In this document: piece by piece, positions 25,349-33,338 of the stretch | Numbering within the stretch: the first letter of the stretch is position 1 | Layout: every line of letters starts with the position of its first letter | Source of the DNA: 70-18 sp041691815 | GTDB taxonomy: Bacteria > Pseudomonadota > Alphaproteobacteria > Acetobacterales > Acetobacteraceae | Assembly (NCBI GenBank): GCA_041691815.1 | Contig: JBEPTZ010000025.1 | Location: 1 to 43,278 of the forward strand | Direction: 5' to 3' | Length of the DNA stretch: 43,278 nt | Notes under the pieces: generated by a model | Told to the model about the DNA's origin: nothing | What the model saw: only the letters and a program-made list of their open reading frames with translations | The model's database searches: none | Program-made: the position numbers and the translations under genes

Positions 25349-27187
25349 TTACGGCCCGCCCTGCTTGAGGAACCCGATCGAGAACCACGGCACCACGGCG
25401 ACCACCAGCAGGCCGACCATCAGTGCCGCCATATACGGCCAGATACGTTTCATGCCGGCATCCGGCGAGACGCGGCCGATGACGCAGGCGGCGTAGTAGC
25501 CGACCCCCATCGGCGGCGAGAACAGCCCGACGCCCATCGCCAGGATTACCACCATCGCGTAGTGTACTTCGTGGATATGCAGTTCGCGGGCGATCGGGAA
25601 CAGCAGCGGGCCGAACAGCACGATCGCCGGCAGGCCCTCGAGCACGCTGCCGAGGATGACGAACACCACGATCGACTCCATCATGAAGCCGAACGCGCCG
25701 CCGGGGGCGGTCGCCATGTATTGCGCCAGCTGGTGGCTGAAGCCGGACTGGGTCAGCGCCCAGGCCATTGCGGTGGCGGTGCCGATGATCAGCAGGATAG
25801 CGCCGGACAGCGAGGCGGTTTCCAGCAGCATCGGGTAGAGGCGGCGCCAGTCGAATTGCCGGTAGAAGGTGATCCCGACCAGCACCGCATAGGCGATGCC
25901 GATGGTGGAGACTTCGGTGGCGGTGGCGACACCCTCGACAACCGCGGTGCGGATCACGAACGGCAGCACCAGCGCCGGCAGGGCGATCCAGAAGGCGCGC
26001 CAGACGGCGCGACGCGGCACCTTGGCACCCAGCGTCTCGTCGCGCGAACGGTACCAGGCGACCACCGCCAGGGCGACGGCCAGCACTGCGCCGGGCAGCA
26101 GGCCGCCAGTGAACAGCGCGGCGATCGAGACGCCGGTGACTGAGCCGATGGTGATCAGCACCAGGCTTGGCGGGATGGTCTCGCTCATCGCGCCGGAGGC
26201 GGAGAGCACGGCGATCAGTTCGCCCTCGTTGGCACCGCGCGCCTTCATCTCGGGGAACAGCACCGGGGCGATGGCGGCCATGTCGGCGGCCTTGGCGCCG
26301 GAAATGCCGGAGACCAGATACATCGCGCCGAGCAGCACGTAGTACAGCCCGCCGCGGACATGGCCGACCACGCCGGCCAGGAAGGCGACCATGGCGCGGG
26401 CCATGCCGGTCATCTCGATCAACAGGCCGAGGAACACGAACAGCGGGACGGCGAGCAGCACCAAGCTGCTCATGCCCTCGTCCATGCGGCTGACCACGAT
26501 GAACAGCGGCACCGAGGTGGCGCATTTGAGGAACGCCACCGTCGCCGCCCCGAAGGCAAAGGCGATCGGCACGCCGAGCAGCACGCCGGCCGCCAGCAGG
26601 CCGATGAAGAACACCACCAGATTCCAGTTGCCGATCGCCAGCAGCCAGGGCGTCGCCCACCACAGCACGCCGGCCAGGGCGGCCAGCAGCACGGCGATTT
26701 CGGCGACCGGGCGCCAGCTGAGGCGGGCGAGGCGGAGCAGCGACCAGACCAGCATCACGCCACAGCCGACCGCGATGGCGCCGGCGCGTACGATGTCCGA
26801 CAGGCCGAGGGCGGGGGTGGTGATGTAGATCTCCTCCTCGGCGTAGTTGATCGCCCAGGGCAGCACGATGGCCAGGAACAGCGCCGGCACCGCGACCGCC
26901 AGCACCTCGGCGCGCGCCCGCAGGCCCGGCGGCATCCAGGAGACCACCGCGGTCAGCCGCATGTGCTGGGTGCGCTCCAGCGCCACCGCCGAGCCGAGCA
27001 TGGCCAGCCAGAGGAACAGGATCGAGGCCAGTTCGTCGGACCAGACGAACGGGTGGTGGAAGACGAAGCGGCTGACCACGCCGGCCAGCAGCACCGCGAT
27101 TTCCACCACCACCAGGATCGCGGTGGGGATCTCCACCAGGTGGCGCAGCAGCGCCTCGGCGCGCTGGACCCAGAGGCCGAGGCGCAT
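25349..27187 (-). CDS. TRAP transporter fused permease (DctQ-DctM)
   Basis: This 612-residue inner-membrane protein fuses the small TRAP subunit (DctQ-like, about residues 1-175, with VVSRFVFHHPFVWSDELA) to the large DctM subunit (about 185-612). DctM hallmarks include LLGVPIAFAFGAA, VPLFVFLGLLIEMTG, SGISGAKAADMAAIAP, ASGAMSETIPPSL and GVGLFSPPMGVGYY. It imports an organic acid or related solute with sodium or protons, fed by the binding protein encoded 3 bases upstream. The fusion is a known subtype. The operon continues into SDR and RidA genes. Confidence 0.94.
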   Translation of the reverse strand: MRLGLWVQRAEALLRHLVEIPTAILVVVEIAVLLAGVVSRFVFHHPFVWSDELASILFLWLAMLGSAVALERTQHMRLTAVVSWMPPGLRARAEVLAVAVPALFLAIVLPWAINYAEEEIYITTPALGLSDIVRAGAIAVGCGVMLVWSLLRLARLSWRPVAEIAVLLAALAGVLWWATPWLLAIGNWNLVVFFIGLLAAGVLLGVPIAFAFGAATVAFLKCATSVPLFIVVSRMDEGMSSLVLLAVPLFVFLGLLIEMTGMARAMVAFLAGVVGHVRGGLYYVLLGAMYLVSGISGAKAADMAAIAPVLFPEMKARGANEGELIAVLSASGAMSETIPPSLVLITIGSVTGVSIAALFTGGLLPGAVLAVALAVVAWYRSRDETLGAKVPRRAVWRAFWIALPALVLPFVIRTAVVEGVATATEVSTIGIAYAVLVGITFYRQFDWRRLYPMLLETASLSGAILLIIGTATAMAWALTQSGFSHQLAQYMATAPGGAFGFMMESIVVFVILGSVLEGLPAIVLFGPLLFPIARELHIHEVHYAMVVILAMGVGLFSPPMGVGYYAACVIGRVSPDAGMKRIWPYMAALMVGLLVVAVVPWFSIGFLKQGGP

Positions 27188-27190
27188 GGG

Positions 27191-28201
27191 TCAGGCCAGG
27201 CTGCCGACCGCGGCCTCCAGGGTGTCCCACGCCTGTTTGCCGAACTTCTTCTGCCACTCGGCGTAGAACCCGGCCGTCTTCAGCTTGGCGCGGAAGGCGG
27301 CGGCGTCGGTCGGCTCGAAGATCATGCCGTGCTGCTTCAGCGAGCCGGACAGGTTGTCGTTCAGCTTGGCGATGTCGGCCCGTTCCTGCACCGCGGAGGT
27401 GTTGAGTTCGGCCTCGGTGATCTCCTGTACATCCTTCGGCAGTGCGTTCCAGGCGCGCTTGTTGGCCAGGAACCAGAAGCCGTCCCACATGTGGTTGGTC
27501 ACCGAGAGGTATTTCTGCACCTCGTACAGCTTGGCCACGTCGATGATCGCCAGCGGGTTCTCCTGGCCGTCGACGATGTGGGTCTGCAGCGCGGAATACA
27601 CCTCGTTGAAGTTGATCGTGGTCGGCGCGGCGCCGAACGCCTTGAACATGCTGGTCCAGAGCGGGCTGGCGGGGACGCGGATCTTGAAGCCGGAGAGGTC
27701 GTCGGGGGTCTTGATCGGCTTGCTGGCGCTGGTGATCTGGCGGTAGCCGTTGTCCCACTCCTTGGCCATCGCGTAGAGGCCGCGCTTGTCGATCTCGGCG
27801 CGCACCAGGCTGCCAAGTGCGCCGTCCATCGCCGGCCAGACCTGGCTGTAGTCCTTGAACGCGAAGCCGACGCCGTTGATCGAGGCGACCGGCACCAGGG
27901 TGGACAGGATCAGCCCGGAAAGAGTGAAGAACTCGACGGCGCCGGCGCGGAGCTGGCCCAGCGTGTCGGTGTCGCCGCCCAACTGGTTGTTCGGGAAGAT
28001 CTTGATTTCCAGCTTGCCGCCGGTTTTTTCCAGGATGCGCTTGGCTGCTTCGGCGGCGCGGATGTTCATCGGGTGGGTGAGCGGCACGTTGTTGGCGTAT
28101 TTGTAGGTGAACTCGGCGGCCTCGGCCGGGCGGGTGCGGATGGCGAACAGCGGCAGGGCGGCGCCGGCCACCAGAACGGAGCGGCGCGAGAAGCGGGACA
28201 T
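27191..28201 (-). CDS. TRAP transporter substrate-binding protein (DctP family)
   Basis: This periplasmic solute receptor of 336 residues delivers its ligand to the TRAP permease. The N-terminus SRRSVLVAGAALPLFA is a twin-arginine-type signal (RR at 6-7), with cleavage probably after AEA near residue 29. DctP features are IFPNNQLGGDTD, the carboxylate-binding R175 in GFKIRVPASP, and NFNEVYSALQTHIVDGQENP. ATG 28201 with a GGAGG ribosome site is chosen over the longer ATG 28498, which lacks signal-peptide character. It is the first gene of the operon dctP-dctQM-SDR-RidA. Confidence 0.94.
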   Translation of the reverse strand: MSRFSRRSVLVAGAALPLFAIRTRPAEAAEFTYKYANNVPLTHPMNIRAAEAAKRILEKTGGKLEIKIFPNNQLGGDTDTLGQLRAGAVEFFTLSGLILSTLVPVASINGVGFAFKDYSQVWPAMDGALGSLVRAEIDKRGLYAMAKEWDNGYRQITSASKPIKTPDDLSGFKIRVPASPLWTSMFKAFGAAPTTINFNEVYSALQTHIVDGQENPLAIIDVAKLYEVQKYLSVTNHMWDGFWFLANKRAWNALPKDVQEITEAELNTSAVQERADIAKLNDNLSGSLKQHGMIFEPTDAAAFRAKLKTAGFYAEWQKKFGKQAWDTLEAAVGSLA

Positions 28202-28334
28202 GGTGTATCCTCCGGGGTGCGAGCGAGGCCGGTGGCCCGCCCGTCGTTGATGAACCGCAGCGGGCAACCCGCGACGCGGCGGCGATTCTCGCCATACCGG
28301 AGCAGGATGCAATGACCAATCCGGCGCATGAGCC

Positions 28335-28964
28335 ATGATTCCGTCTTCGTTGCCGGTCGGCGTGCTGCTGGCCGGCGGGCTGGCACGGCGGATGGGCGGT
28401 GGCGACAAGCCGTTGCGGCGGCTGGGCGGGCGGACGCTGCTGGCGCATGTGGTGACCGCGCTGGCGCCGCAATGCGTGGGCCTGGTGGTGAACGCCAATG
28501 GCGATCCGGCGCGGTTCGCTGCCTTCGGGCTGCCGGTGGCTGGCGATACGCTGCCGGGTTATCTGGGTCCGTTGGCCGGCATTCTGGCCGGCATGCGCTG
28601 GGCTGCTGCGCATTACCCGGAGGCCGCCGACATCCTGACGGTCGCCGCCGATACACCGTTCTTGCCAGCCGATCTGGCGGCCCGGTTGGCGGCGGCGCGT
28701 GGCGATGCGGCGGTGGCGTGTGCCGGTTCGGGCGGGCGGGCGCATCCGACCATCGCGCTGTGGCGGGTGGCGCTGGCCGATCGGCTGGAGGCGGCACTGC
28801 TGGCGGGGGATCGCGGGGTGCTGGCCTGGGCGACCGGCCAGGGGCTGGCGCTAGCCGATTTTCCGGCGGCGCCGTGGGATCCGTTCTTCAACATCAACAC
28901 GCCGGAGGATTTGCTGGTTGCCGAGGCGCGGCTGGTTCAGGCCAAACGCCGCACCCAGGGATAA
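28335..28964 (+). CDS. mobA: Molybdenum cofactor guanylyltransferase MobA
   Basis: MobA attaches GMP to molybdopterin, giving the guanine dinucleotide cofactor of DMSO-reductase-type molybdoenzymes. The 209-residue protein has the nucleotidyltransferase signature LLAGGLARRMGGGDK (11-25, K25), the metal-binding D106 in VAADTPFLP, GPLAGILAGM and the C-terminal FFNINTPEDL. It is divergent from the TRAP operon (133-base gap) and ends at a hairpin repeat. No molybdoenzyme is nearby. Confidence 0.93.
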   Translation: MIPSSLPVGVLLAGGLARRMGGGDKPLRRLGGRTLLAHVVTALAPQCVGLVVNANGDPARFAAFGLPVAGDTLPGYLGPLAGILAGMRWAAAHYPEAADILTVAADTPFLPADLAARLAAARGDAAVACAGSGGRAHPTIALWRVALADRLEAALLAGDRGVLAWATGQGLALADFPAAPWDPFFNINTPEDLLVAEARLVQAKRRTQG

Positions 28965-28998
28965 AGTTTTTTTGCTTCTTTGTTTTCAAACAAAGAAG
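28960..28998. repeat. Dispersed hairpin repeat, copy 2 (right half only)
   Basis: ATAAAGTTTTTTTG leads into a palindrome with arms CTTCTTTGTTT and AAACAAAGAAG (28975-28998). Only the right half of the family is present. It lies exactly between the convergent mobA and acyl-CoA dehydrogenase genes and probably acts as a terminator. Confidence 0.75.
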
Positions 28999-29012
28999 AC
29001 TTGCTTCCTCGC

Positions 29013-30212
29013 CTAAAACGACCGCGGCATGCCCAGCACATGCTGCCCGACATAGGACAGCACCAGGTTGGTCGAGATCGGGGCGATCTGGTACAGCCGC
29101 GCCTCGCGCCATTTGCGTTCGATGTCGTATTCGCGGGCGTAGGCGAAGCCGCCGTGGGTTTGCATACAGGCTTCGGCGGCCTGCCAGGTGGCTTCGCTGG
29201 CCAGCAGCTTGGCGATGTTGGCGTCGGCGCCGCAGTCCTTGCCGGCGGCGAACAGCGCGGCGGCGCGGCGGCACACCATGTCGGCGGCTTCCAGGGCCGC
29301 CCAGGCGCGGGCGATGGGGAACTGGATGCCCTGGTTCTGGCCGATCGGGCGGCCGAACACCTGGCGCTGGTTGGCGTAGGCGACTGCCTTGTCGATGAAC
29401 CAGCGGCCATCGCCGATGCATTCGCTGGCGACCAGGATGCGCTCGGCGTTCATGCCGTCGAGGATGTAGCGAAAGCCCCTGCCCTCCTGGCCGATCAGGC
29501 TATCGGCTGGGATCTTCAGGTTGTCCATGAAGATCTCGGTGGTGTTGTGGTTGATCATCGCCGCCAGCGGGCGGATTTCCAGGCCGTTGCCTTTGGCCTG
29601 GCGCAGGTCGACCAGGAACACCGACAGGCCGTCGGATTTCTTCGCAACTTCATTGAGCGGCGTGGTGCGGGCCAGCAGCAGCATCAGGTCGGAATGGGCG
29701 GCGCGGCTGGTCCAGACCTTCTGGCCGGTGACCACATAATGATCGCCGTCGCGCACCGCGCGGGTGCGCAGGCTGGTGGTGTCGGTGCCGCTGGTCGGCT
29801 CGGTGACGCCGAAGGCCTGCAGGCGCAATTCGCCGGCGGCGATCTGCGGCAGGTAGTGCTGCTTCTGGTGGGCGCTGCCGTGGCGCAGCAGGGTGCCCAT
29901 GATGTACATCTGGGCGTGGCCCTGGCTGGCGGTGCAGCCGCTGGCGTTGATTTCCTCAAGGATCACCGCCGCGGCGCGCAGCTTGAGGCCGGTGCCGCCG
30001 TATTCCTCGGGGATCAGGGCGGCGAGGAAGCCGTGGCGGGTGAGTTCGGCGACGAATTCGCTGGGGTAGGCCTCGCGCGCTTCCAGGTCGCGCCAGTAAG
30101 CGCCGGGGAAATGCAGGCAGATGCGGCGCACCGCCGCGCGCAGTTCGGGGTAGTCCTCGCCGGCCGGCACCATGGTGAGCCCGTCGCCGGCCGCCTCGTC
30201 GATGTCCGCCAT
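29013..30212 (-). CDS. Acyl-CoA dehydrogenase family protein
   Basis: This 399-residue FAD enzyme oxidises an acyl-CoA thioester to the 2-enoyl-CoA. Family motifs are AFGVTEPTSGTDTTSLRT (133-150), VVTGQKVWTSRA, QRQVFGRPIGQNQGIQFPIA and THGGFAYAREYDIERKWREA. The usual C-terminal catalytic Glu in YEGT is replaced (the equivalent region reads YQIAPISTN). E257 in NAERILVA could serve instead, as in isovaleryl- and long-chain-type enzymes. It is divergent from a CaiB-type CoA transferase (75-base gap). The pair probably activates and oxidises the same unknown acid. Confidence 0.92.
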   Translation of the reverse strand: MADIDEAAGDGLTMVPAGEDYPELRAAVRRICLHFPGAYWRDLEAREAYPSEFVAELTRHGFLAALIPEEYGGTGLKLRAAAVILEEINASGCTASQGHAQMYIMGTLLRHGSAHQKQHYLPQIAAGELRLQAFGVTEPTSGTDTTSLRTRAVRDGDHYVVTGQKVWTSRAAHSDLMLLLARTTPLNEVAKKSDGLSVFLVDLRQAKGNGLEIRPLAAMINHNTTEIFMDNLKIPADSLIGQEGRGFRYILDGMNAERILVASECIGDGRWFIDKAVAYANQRQVFGRPIGQNQGIQFPIARAWAALEAADMVCRRAAALFAAGKDCGADANIAKLLASEATWQAAEACMQTHGGFAYAREYDIERKWREARLYQIAPISTNLVLSYVGQHVLGMPRSF

Positions 30213-30287
30213 CTGCCTCGCCCCCGCTCGATTGACCCATTCGCCACCGATTCCCTACTCTGCGCGGGAAATCGGAGGAAGTGCCGG

Positions 30288-31427
30288 ATGACCACGACAC
30301 GGCCGCTGGCGGGCCTCAGGGTGCTGGAAATTGGCCATTCGATCGCCGCCCCGTATGCCGGCATGATTTTGGGCGAGCTTGGCGCCGATGTGGTCAAGAT
30401 GGAGAATCCCGGCCAAGGCGACTACGCGCGCGGCTGGGGGCCGCCGTTCTCGCGCGGCACTGCGACGATCTTCCAGGCGGTCAACCGGGCCAAGCGCGGC
30501 ATCACCACCGATCTGAAAGACGAGGCCCAGCGCGGCCGGCTGCGGCGGTTGATCATCGAGGAGATGGACGTGGTGATGCACAACCTCAAGCCCGGCACGC
30601 CGGAGCGGCTGGGGCTGGGGGCGGCCGGGCTGCTGGCCGAGAAGCCGTCGCTGATCTACTGCAATCTCGGCGCCTTCGGGGCCGCCGGACCGCTGGCGTC
30701 GCGCCCCGGCTACGACCCGCTGATGCAGGCGTTCGGCGGCCTGATGTCGATGCTCGGCGAGGAGGGGCGGCCGCCGGTGCGGGTGATCGCCTCGATCATG
30801 GACCTGGGCACCGGCATGTGGACGGTGATCGGCATCCTGGCGGCGATCGTCGAGCGGGCGCGGACTGGCCGGGGCGGGGTGATCGATACCTCGCTGTTCG
30901 AGACCTCGTGCGGCTGGATGGGGATTCCGCTGGCCGATTTTCTGGCCTCCGGGGAATTGCCGAAGCGCACCGGCTCCGGGGTGGGGATGATCGTGCCGTA
31001 TCAGGTGTTCGCCACCTCGGACTCCTACCTGATGGTCGCCGCCGGCAATGACGGGCTGTTCCAGCGGCTGTGCGGCGCCCTCGCCCGCCCCGACCTGGCC
31101 GCCGACCCGCGCTTCAGCAAAAACGCCGACCGGGTGACCAACCGGCCGGCACTGATCGGCGCGCTGGCGGAGACCTTCGCAGGCCAGCCGGCGGCGCACT
31201 GGATGGCGGCGCTGCAGGCGGTCGGCGTGCCGTGCGGGCCGGTGCAGACGCTCGATCAGGTGGTCGAGCATCCGCAGACCGCGGCGCTGGGCATCCTGCA
31301 GACCGCGCCGGACGCCAGCATGCGGGCGATCGGGCTGCCGCTGTCGTTCGATGGCCAGCGGCCGCAATGGCAACGGGCGGCGCCAGGGCTGGGGGAGCAT
31401 AATCGGGAAATCCTCACCGACGACTGA
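30288..31427 (+). CDS. CaiB/BaiF family (class III) CoA transferase
   Basis: This 379-residue family III CoA transferase moves CoA between carboxylic acids through an aspartyl-CoA anhydride. Visible features are LRVLEIGHSIAAPYAGMILG at 10-29, LGADVVKMENP, the VNRAKRGIT loop and the expected catalytic D172 in IMDLGTGM. The C-terminal VPCGPVQTLDQVVEHPQ also fits. ATG 30288 has a GGAGGA ribosome site and starts at the family N-terminus; the frame stays open far upstream but that is antisense to the dehydrogenase. It is divergent from the acyl-CoA dehydrogenase, with which it probably shares a pathway. Confidence 0.93.
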   Translation: MTTTRPLAGLRVLEIGHSIAAPYAGMILGELGADVVKMENPGQGDYARGWGPPFSRGTATIFQAVNRAKRGITTDLKDEAQRGRLRRLIIEEMDVVMHNLKPGTPERLGLGAAGLLAEKPSLIYCNLGAFGAAGPLASRPGYDPLMQAFGGLMSMLGEEGRPPVRVIASIMDLGTGMWTVIGILAAIVERARTGRGGVIDTSLFETSCGWMGIPLADFLASGELPKRTGSGVGMIVPYQVFATSDSYLMVAAGNDGLFQRLCGALARPDLAADPRFSKNADRVTNRPALIGALAETFAGQPAAHWMAALQAVGVPCGPVQTLDQVVEHPQTAALGILQTAPDASMRAIGLPLSFDGQRPQWQRAAPGLGEHNREILTDD

Positions 31428-31500
31428 GCGGCGTTGATCGCTTCATCTGCCGCCGCCGCCGCGCTACACCCACGCTCACAGAACCGCCAAGGCCCCCGGT

Positions 31501-32451
31501 ATGTCCCTCCCGCCGCTGCTGCGCACGCTTCGCCTCCCGGCCATCGCCTCGCCGATGTTCATCGTCTCGACGCCCGAGTTGGTCATCGCGCAATGCAAGG
31601 CCGGCATCGTCGGCAGTTTCCCGGCGCTCAACGCCCGGCCGGCGGAGATGCTCGACGAGTGGCTGAAGCGGATCGGGGGCGAACTCGGCGAGCATGACGC
31701 CAGGCACCCCGACCGCCCGGCGGCGCCGTTCGCGGTCAACCACATCGTGCACCGCAGCAACGCCCGGCTGATGCACGACCTGGAGGTGACGGTGCGCCAC
31801 CAGGTGAAGCTGATCATCACCTCGCTCGGCGCCCGCGAGGAGGTCTACGCCGCCACCCGCGCTTATGGCGGCATCACGCTGCACGACATCATCAACAACG
31901 GTTTCGCGCAAAAGGCGATCGACAAAGGGGCGGACGGCCTGATCGCGGTCGCCGCCGGGGCTGGCGGGCATGCCGGCACCACCTCGCCGTTCGCGCTATT
32001 GCGGGAAATCCGCGAGTGGTTCGACGGCCCGCTGGCGCTGTCCGGCGCCATCGCCAGCGGCGACGCGGTGCTGGCAGCACTCGCCGCCGGCGCCGACCTC
32101 GCCTATATCGGCTCGGCGTTCATCGCCACGCTGGAAGCCAACGCAGCGGCCGACTACAAGGCGATGATCGTCGCCTCCGCCGCCGCCGACATCGTCTACA
32201 CCAACGCCATCACCGGGGTGCACGGCAACTACCTGCGGCCCACCCTGGTGCGCGCCGGGCTGGACCCGGAGAACCTGCCGGTGAACGATCCGTCGAAGAT
32301 GAACTTCGCCGAGGGCAAGCCGAAGGCGTGGAAGGATATCTGGGGCTCGGGCCAGGGGATCGGCGCGGTCAAGGCGGTGCTGCCGGTGGCCGGGCTGGTG
32401 GAGCGGCTGGAGCGGGAATACCTGGCGGCGCGGGCGCGGTTGGGGTTGTAG
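31501..32451 (+). CDS. Nitronate monooxygenase family protein
   Basis: This 316-residue FMN-dependent TIM-barrel protein of the 2-nitropropane dioxygenase family converts alkyl nitronates to carbonyl compounds and nitrite in characterised members. Family features are LPAIASPMFIVSTPELVIAQ near the start, the phosphate loop LIAVAAGAGGHAGTTSPF (147-164, H157), LSGAIASGDAVLAALAAGAD and YIGSAFIAT. It starts 73 bases after the CoA transferase gene and may be cotranscribed. Many homologues have no proven substrate. Confidence 0.9.
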   Translation: MSLPPLLRTLRLPAIASPMFIVSTPELVIAQCKAGIVGSFPALNARPAEMLDEWLKRIGGELGEHDARHPDRPAAPFAVNHIVHRSNARLMHDLEVTVRHQVKLIITSLGAREEVYAATRAYGGITLHDIINNGFAQKAIDKGADGLIAVAAGAGGHAGTTSPFALLREIREWFDGPLALSGAIASGDAVLAALAAGADLAYIGSAFIATLEANAAADYKAMIVASAAADIVYTNAITGVHGNYLRPTLVRAGLDPENLPVNDPSKMNFAEGKPKAWKDIWGSGQGIGAVKAVLPVAGLVERLEREYLAARARLGL

Positions 32452-32462
32452 GCAAGGAAGCA

Positions 32463-32562
32463 GCGCTTTTTTGGAAAAAAGCGCGCAAAAAACTTCATCC
32501 CTTTTGGGACGGGGTCTCCAATGGATAAAGTTTTTTTGCTTCTTTGTTTTCAAGCAAAGAAG
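32463..32562. repeat. Dispersed hairpin repeat, copy 3
   Basis: Palindrome 1 has arms GCGCTTTTTT and AAAAAAGCGC (32463-32484), followed by a shortened core with GGGGTCTCCAATGGATAAAG and TTTTTTTG. Palindrome 2 has arms CTTCTTTG and CAAAGAAG (32539-32562). It lies between the nitronate monooxygenase and an SDR gene. Stem arms differ from other copies by compensating changes. Confidence 0.82.
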
Positions 32563-32588
32563 ACTTCCTTCCTTATCTGGAGCCACAA

Positions 32589-33338
32589 ATGCACCCTGAA
32601 ATCACCGGCCGCGTCGCGCTGGTAACCGGCGCCTCCTCCGGCCTCGGCACCCGGTTCGCCGAAATTCTCGCCGAGGCAGGCGCCAGGCTGGCGATCGCGG
32701 CGCGGCGGGTTGATCGGTTGCAGGCGCTGGCCGCCCGGCTCGGGGCCAGCGTGCTGCCGGTGCAGCTGGATGTCGCCTCGGTGGCCTCGGTGCGGGAAGC
32801 GGCGGCGCGGGTGCAGGCCGAGCTTGGGCCGATCGAGATCCTGGTCAACAACGCCGGGATCAGTCGGCAGGCGAAGCTGGAACTGATCGAGGAGGACGAT
32901 TACGACGCGGTGCTGGATACCAACCTGAAGGGCGCCTTCTTCATGGCCCAGGCGGCGGCGCGGCAGATGCTGGCGGCGAACAGAGCCGGGCGGATCGTCA
33001 ATATCGCCTCGATCGCCGGCCAGCGGGCGATCGGGCAGTTGTCGACCTATGGCATGAGCAAGGCCGGGGTGATCCAGATGACCCACGCGATGGCCCGCGA
33101 ATGGGGGCGGCACGGCATCAACACCAACGCCATCTGCCCCGGCTACATCGCCACCGAGATCAGCGCCGCGTATCTGAAGAGCGAGGCCGGGGCGAAATGG
33201 GTCGCATCGCTGCCGCGCCGCCGGATGGGCGAGCCGCGCGATCTCGATGCGCTGCTGCTGCTGCTGTGCTCCGGTGAGTCGGCGCGCTTCCTCAATGGCT
33301 CGATCATCGCCGCCGATGACGGCTTCACCTCGCTCTGA
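32589..33338 (+). CDS. SDR family oxidoreductase
   Basis: This 249-residue classical SDR has the cofactor loop TGASSGLG (13-20), R39/R40 after strand 2 (AIAARRVDR, suggesting NADP preference), NNAG at 87-90, and catalytic S141, Y154 and K158 (STYGMSK). NAICPGYIATEI and a C-terminal NGSIIAADDGFTSL are also present. ATG 32589 is chosen because the alternative ATG 32544 lies within the hairpin repeat. Its 3' end overlaps the start of the next gene by 23 bases. Substrate unknown; 3-oxoacyl or 3-hydroxyacyl-CoA would fit the neighbouring acyl-CoA genes but this is inference. Confidence 0.9.
   Translation: MHPEITGRVALVTGASSGLGTRFAEILAEAGARLAIAARRVDRLQALAARLGASVLPVQLDVASVASVREAAARVQAELGPIEILVNNAGISRQAKLELIEEDDYDAVLDTNLKGAFFMAQAAARQMLAANRAGRIVNIASIAGQRAIGQLSTYGMSKAGVIQMTHAMAREWGRHGINTNAICPGYIATEISAAYLKSEAGAKWVASLPRRRMGEPRDLDALLLLLCSGESARFLNGSIIAADDGFTSL

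Noticed and set aside
25344..28745. An 1133-codon minus-strand frame across the TRAP genes
   Set aside because: It is out of frame with the well-supported dctP and dctQM genes and lacks any domain.
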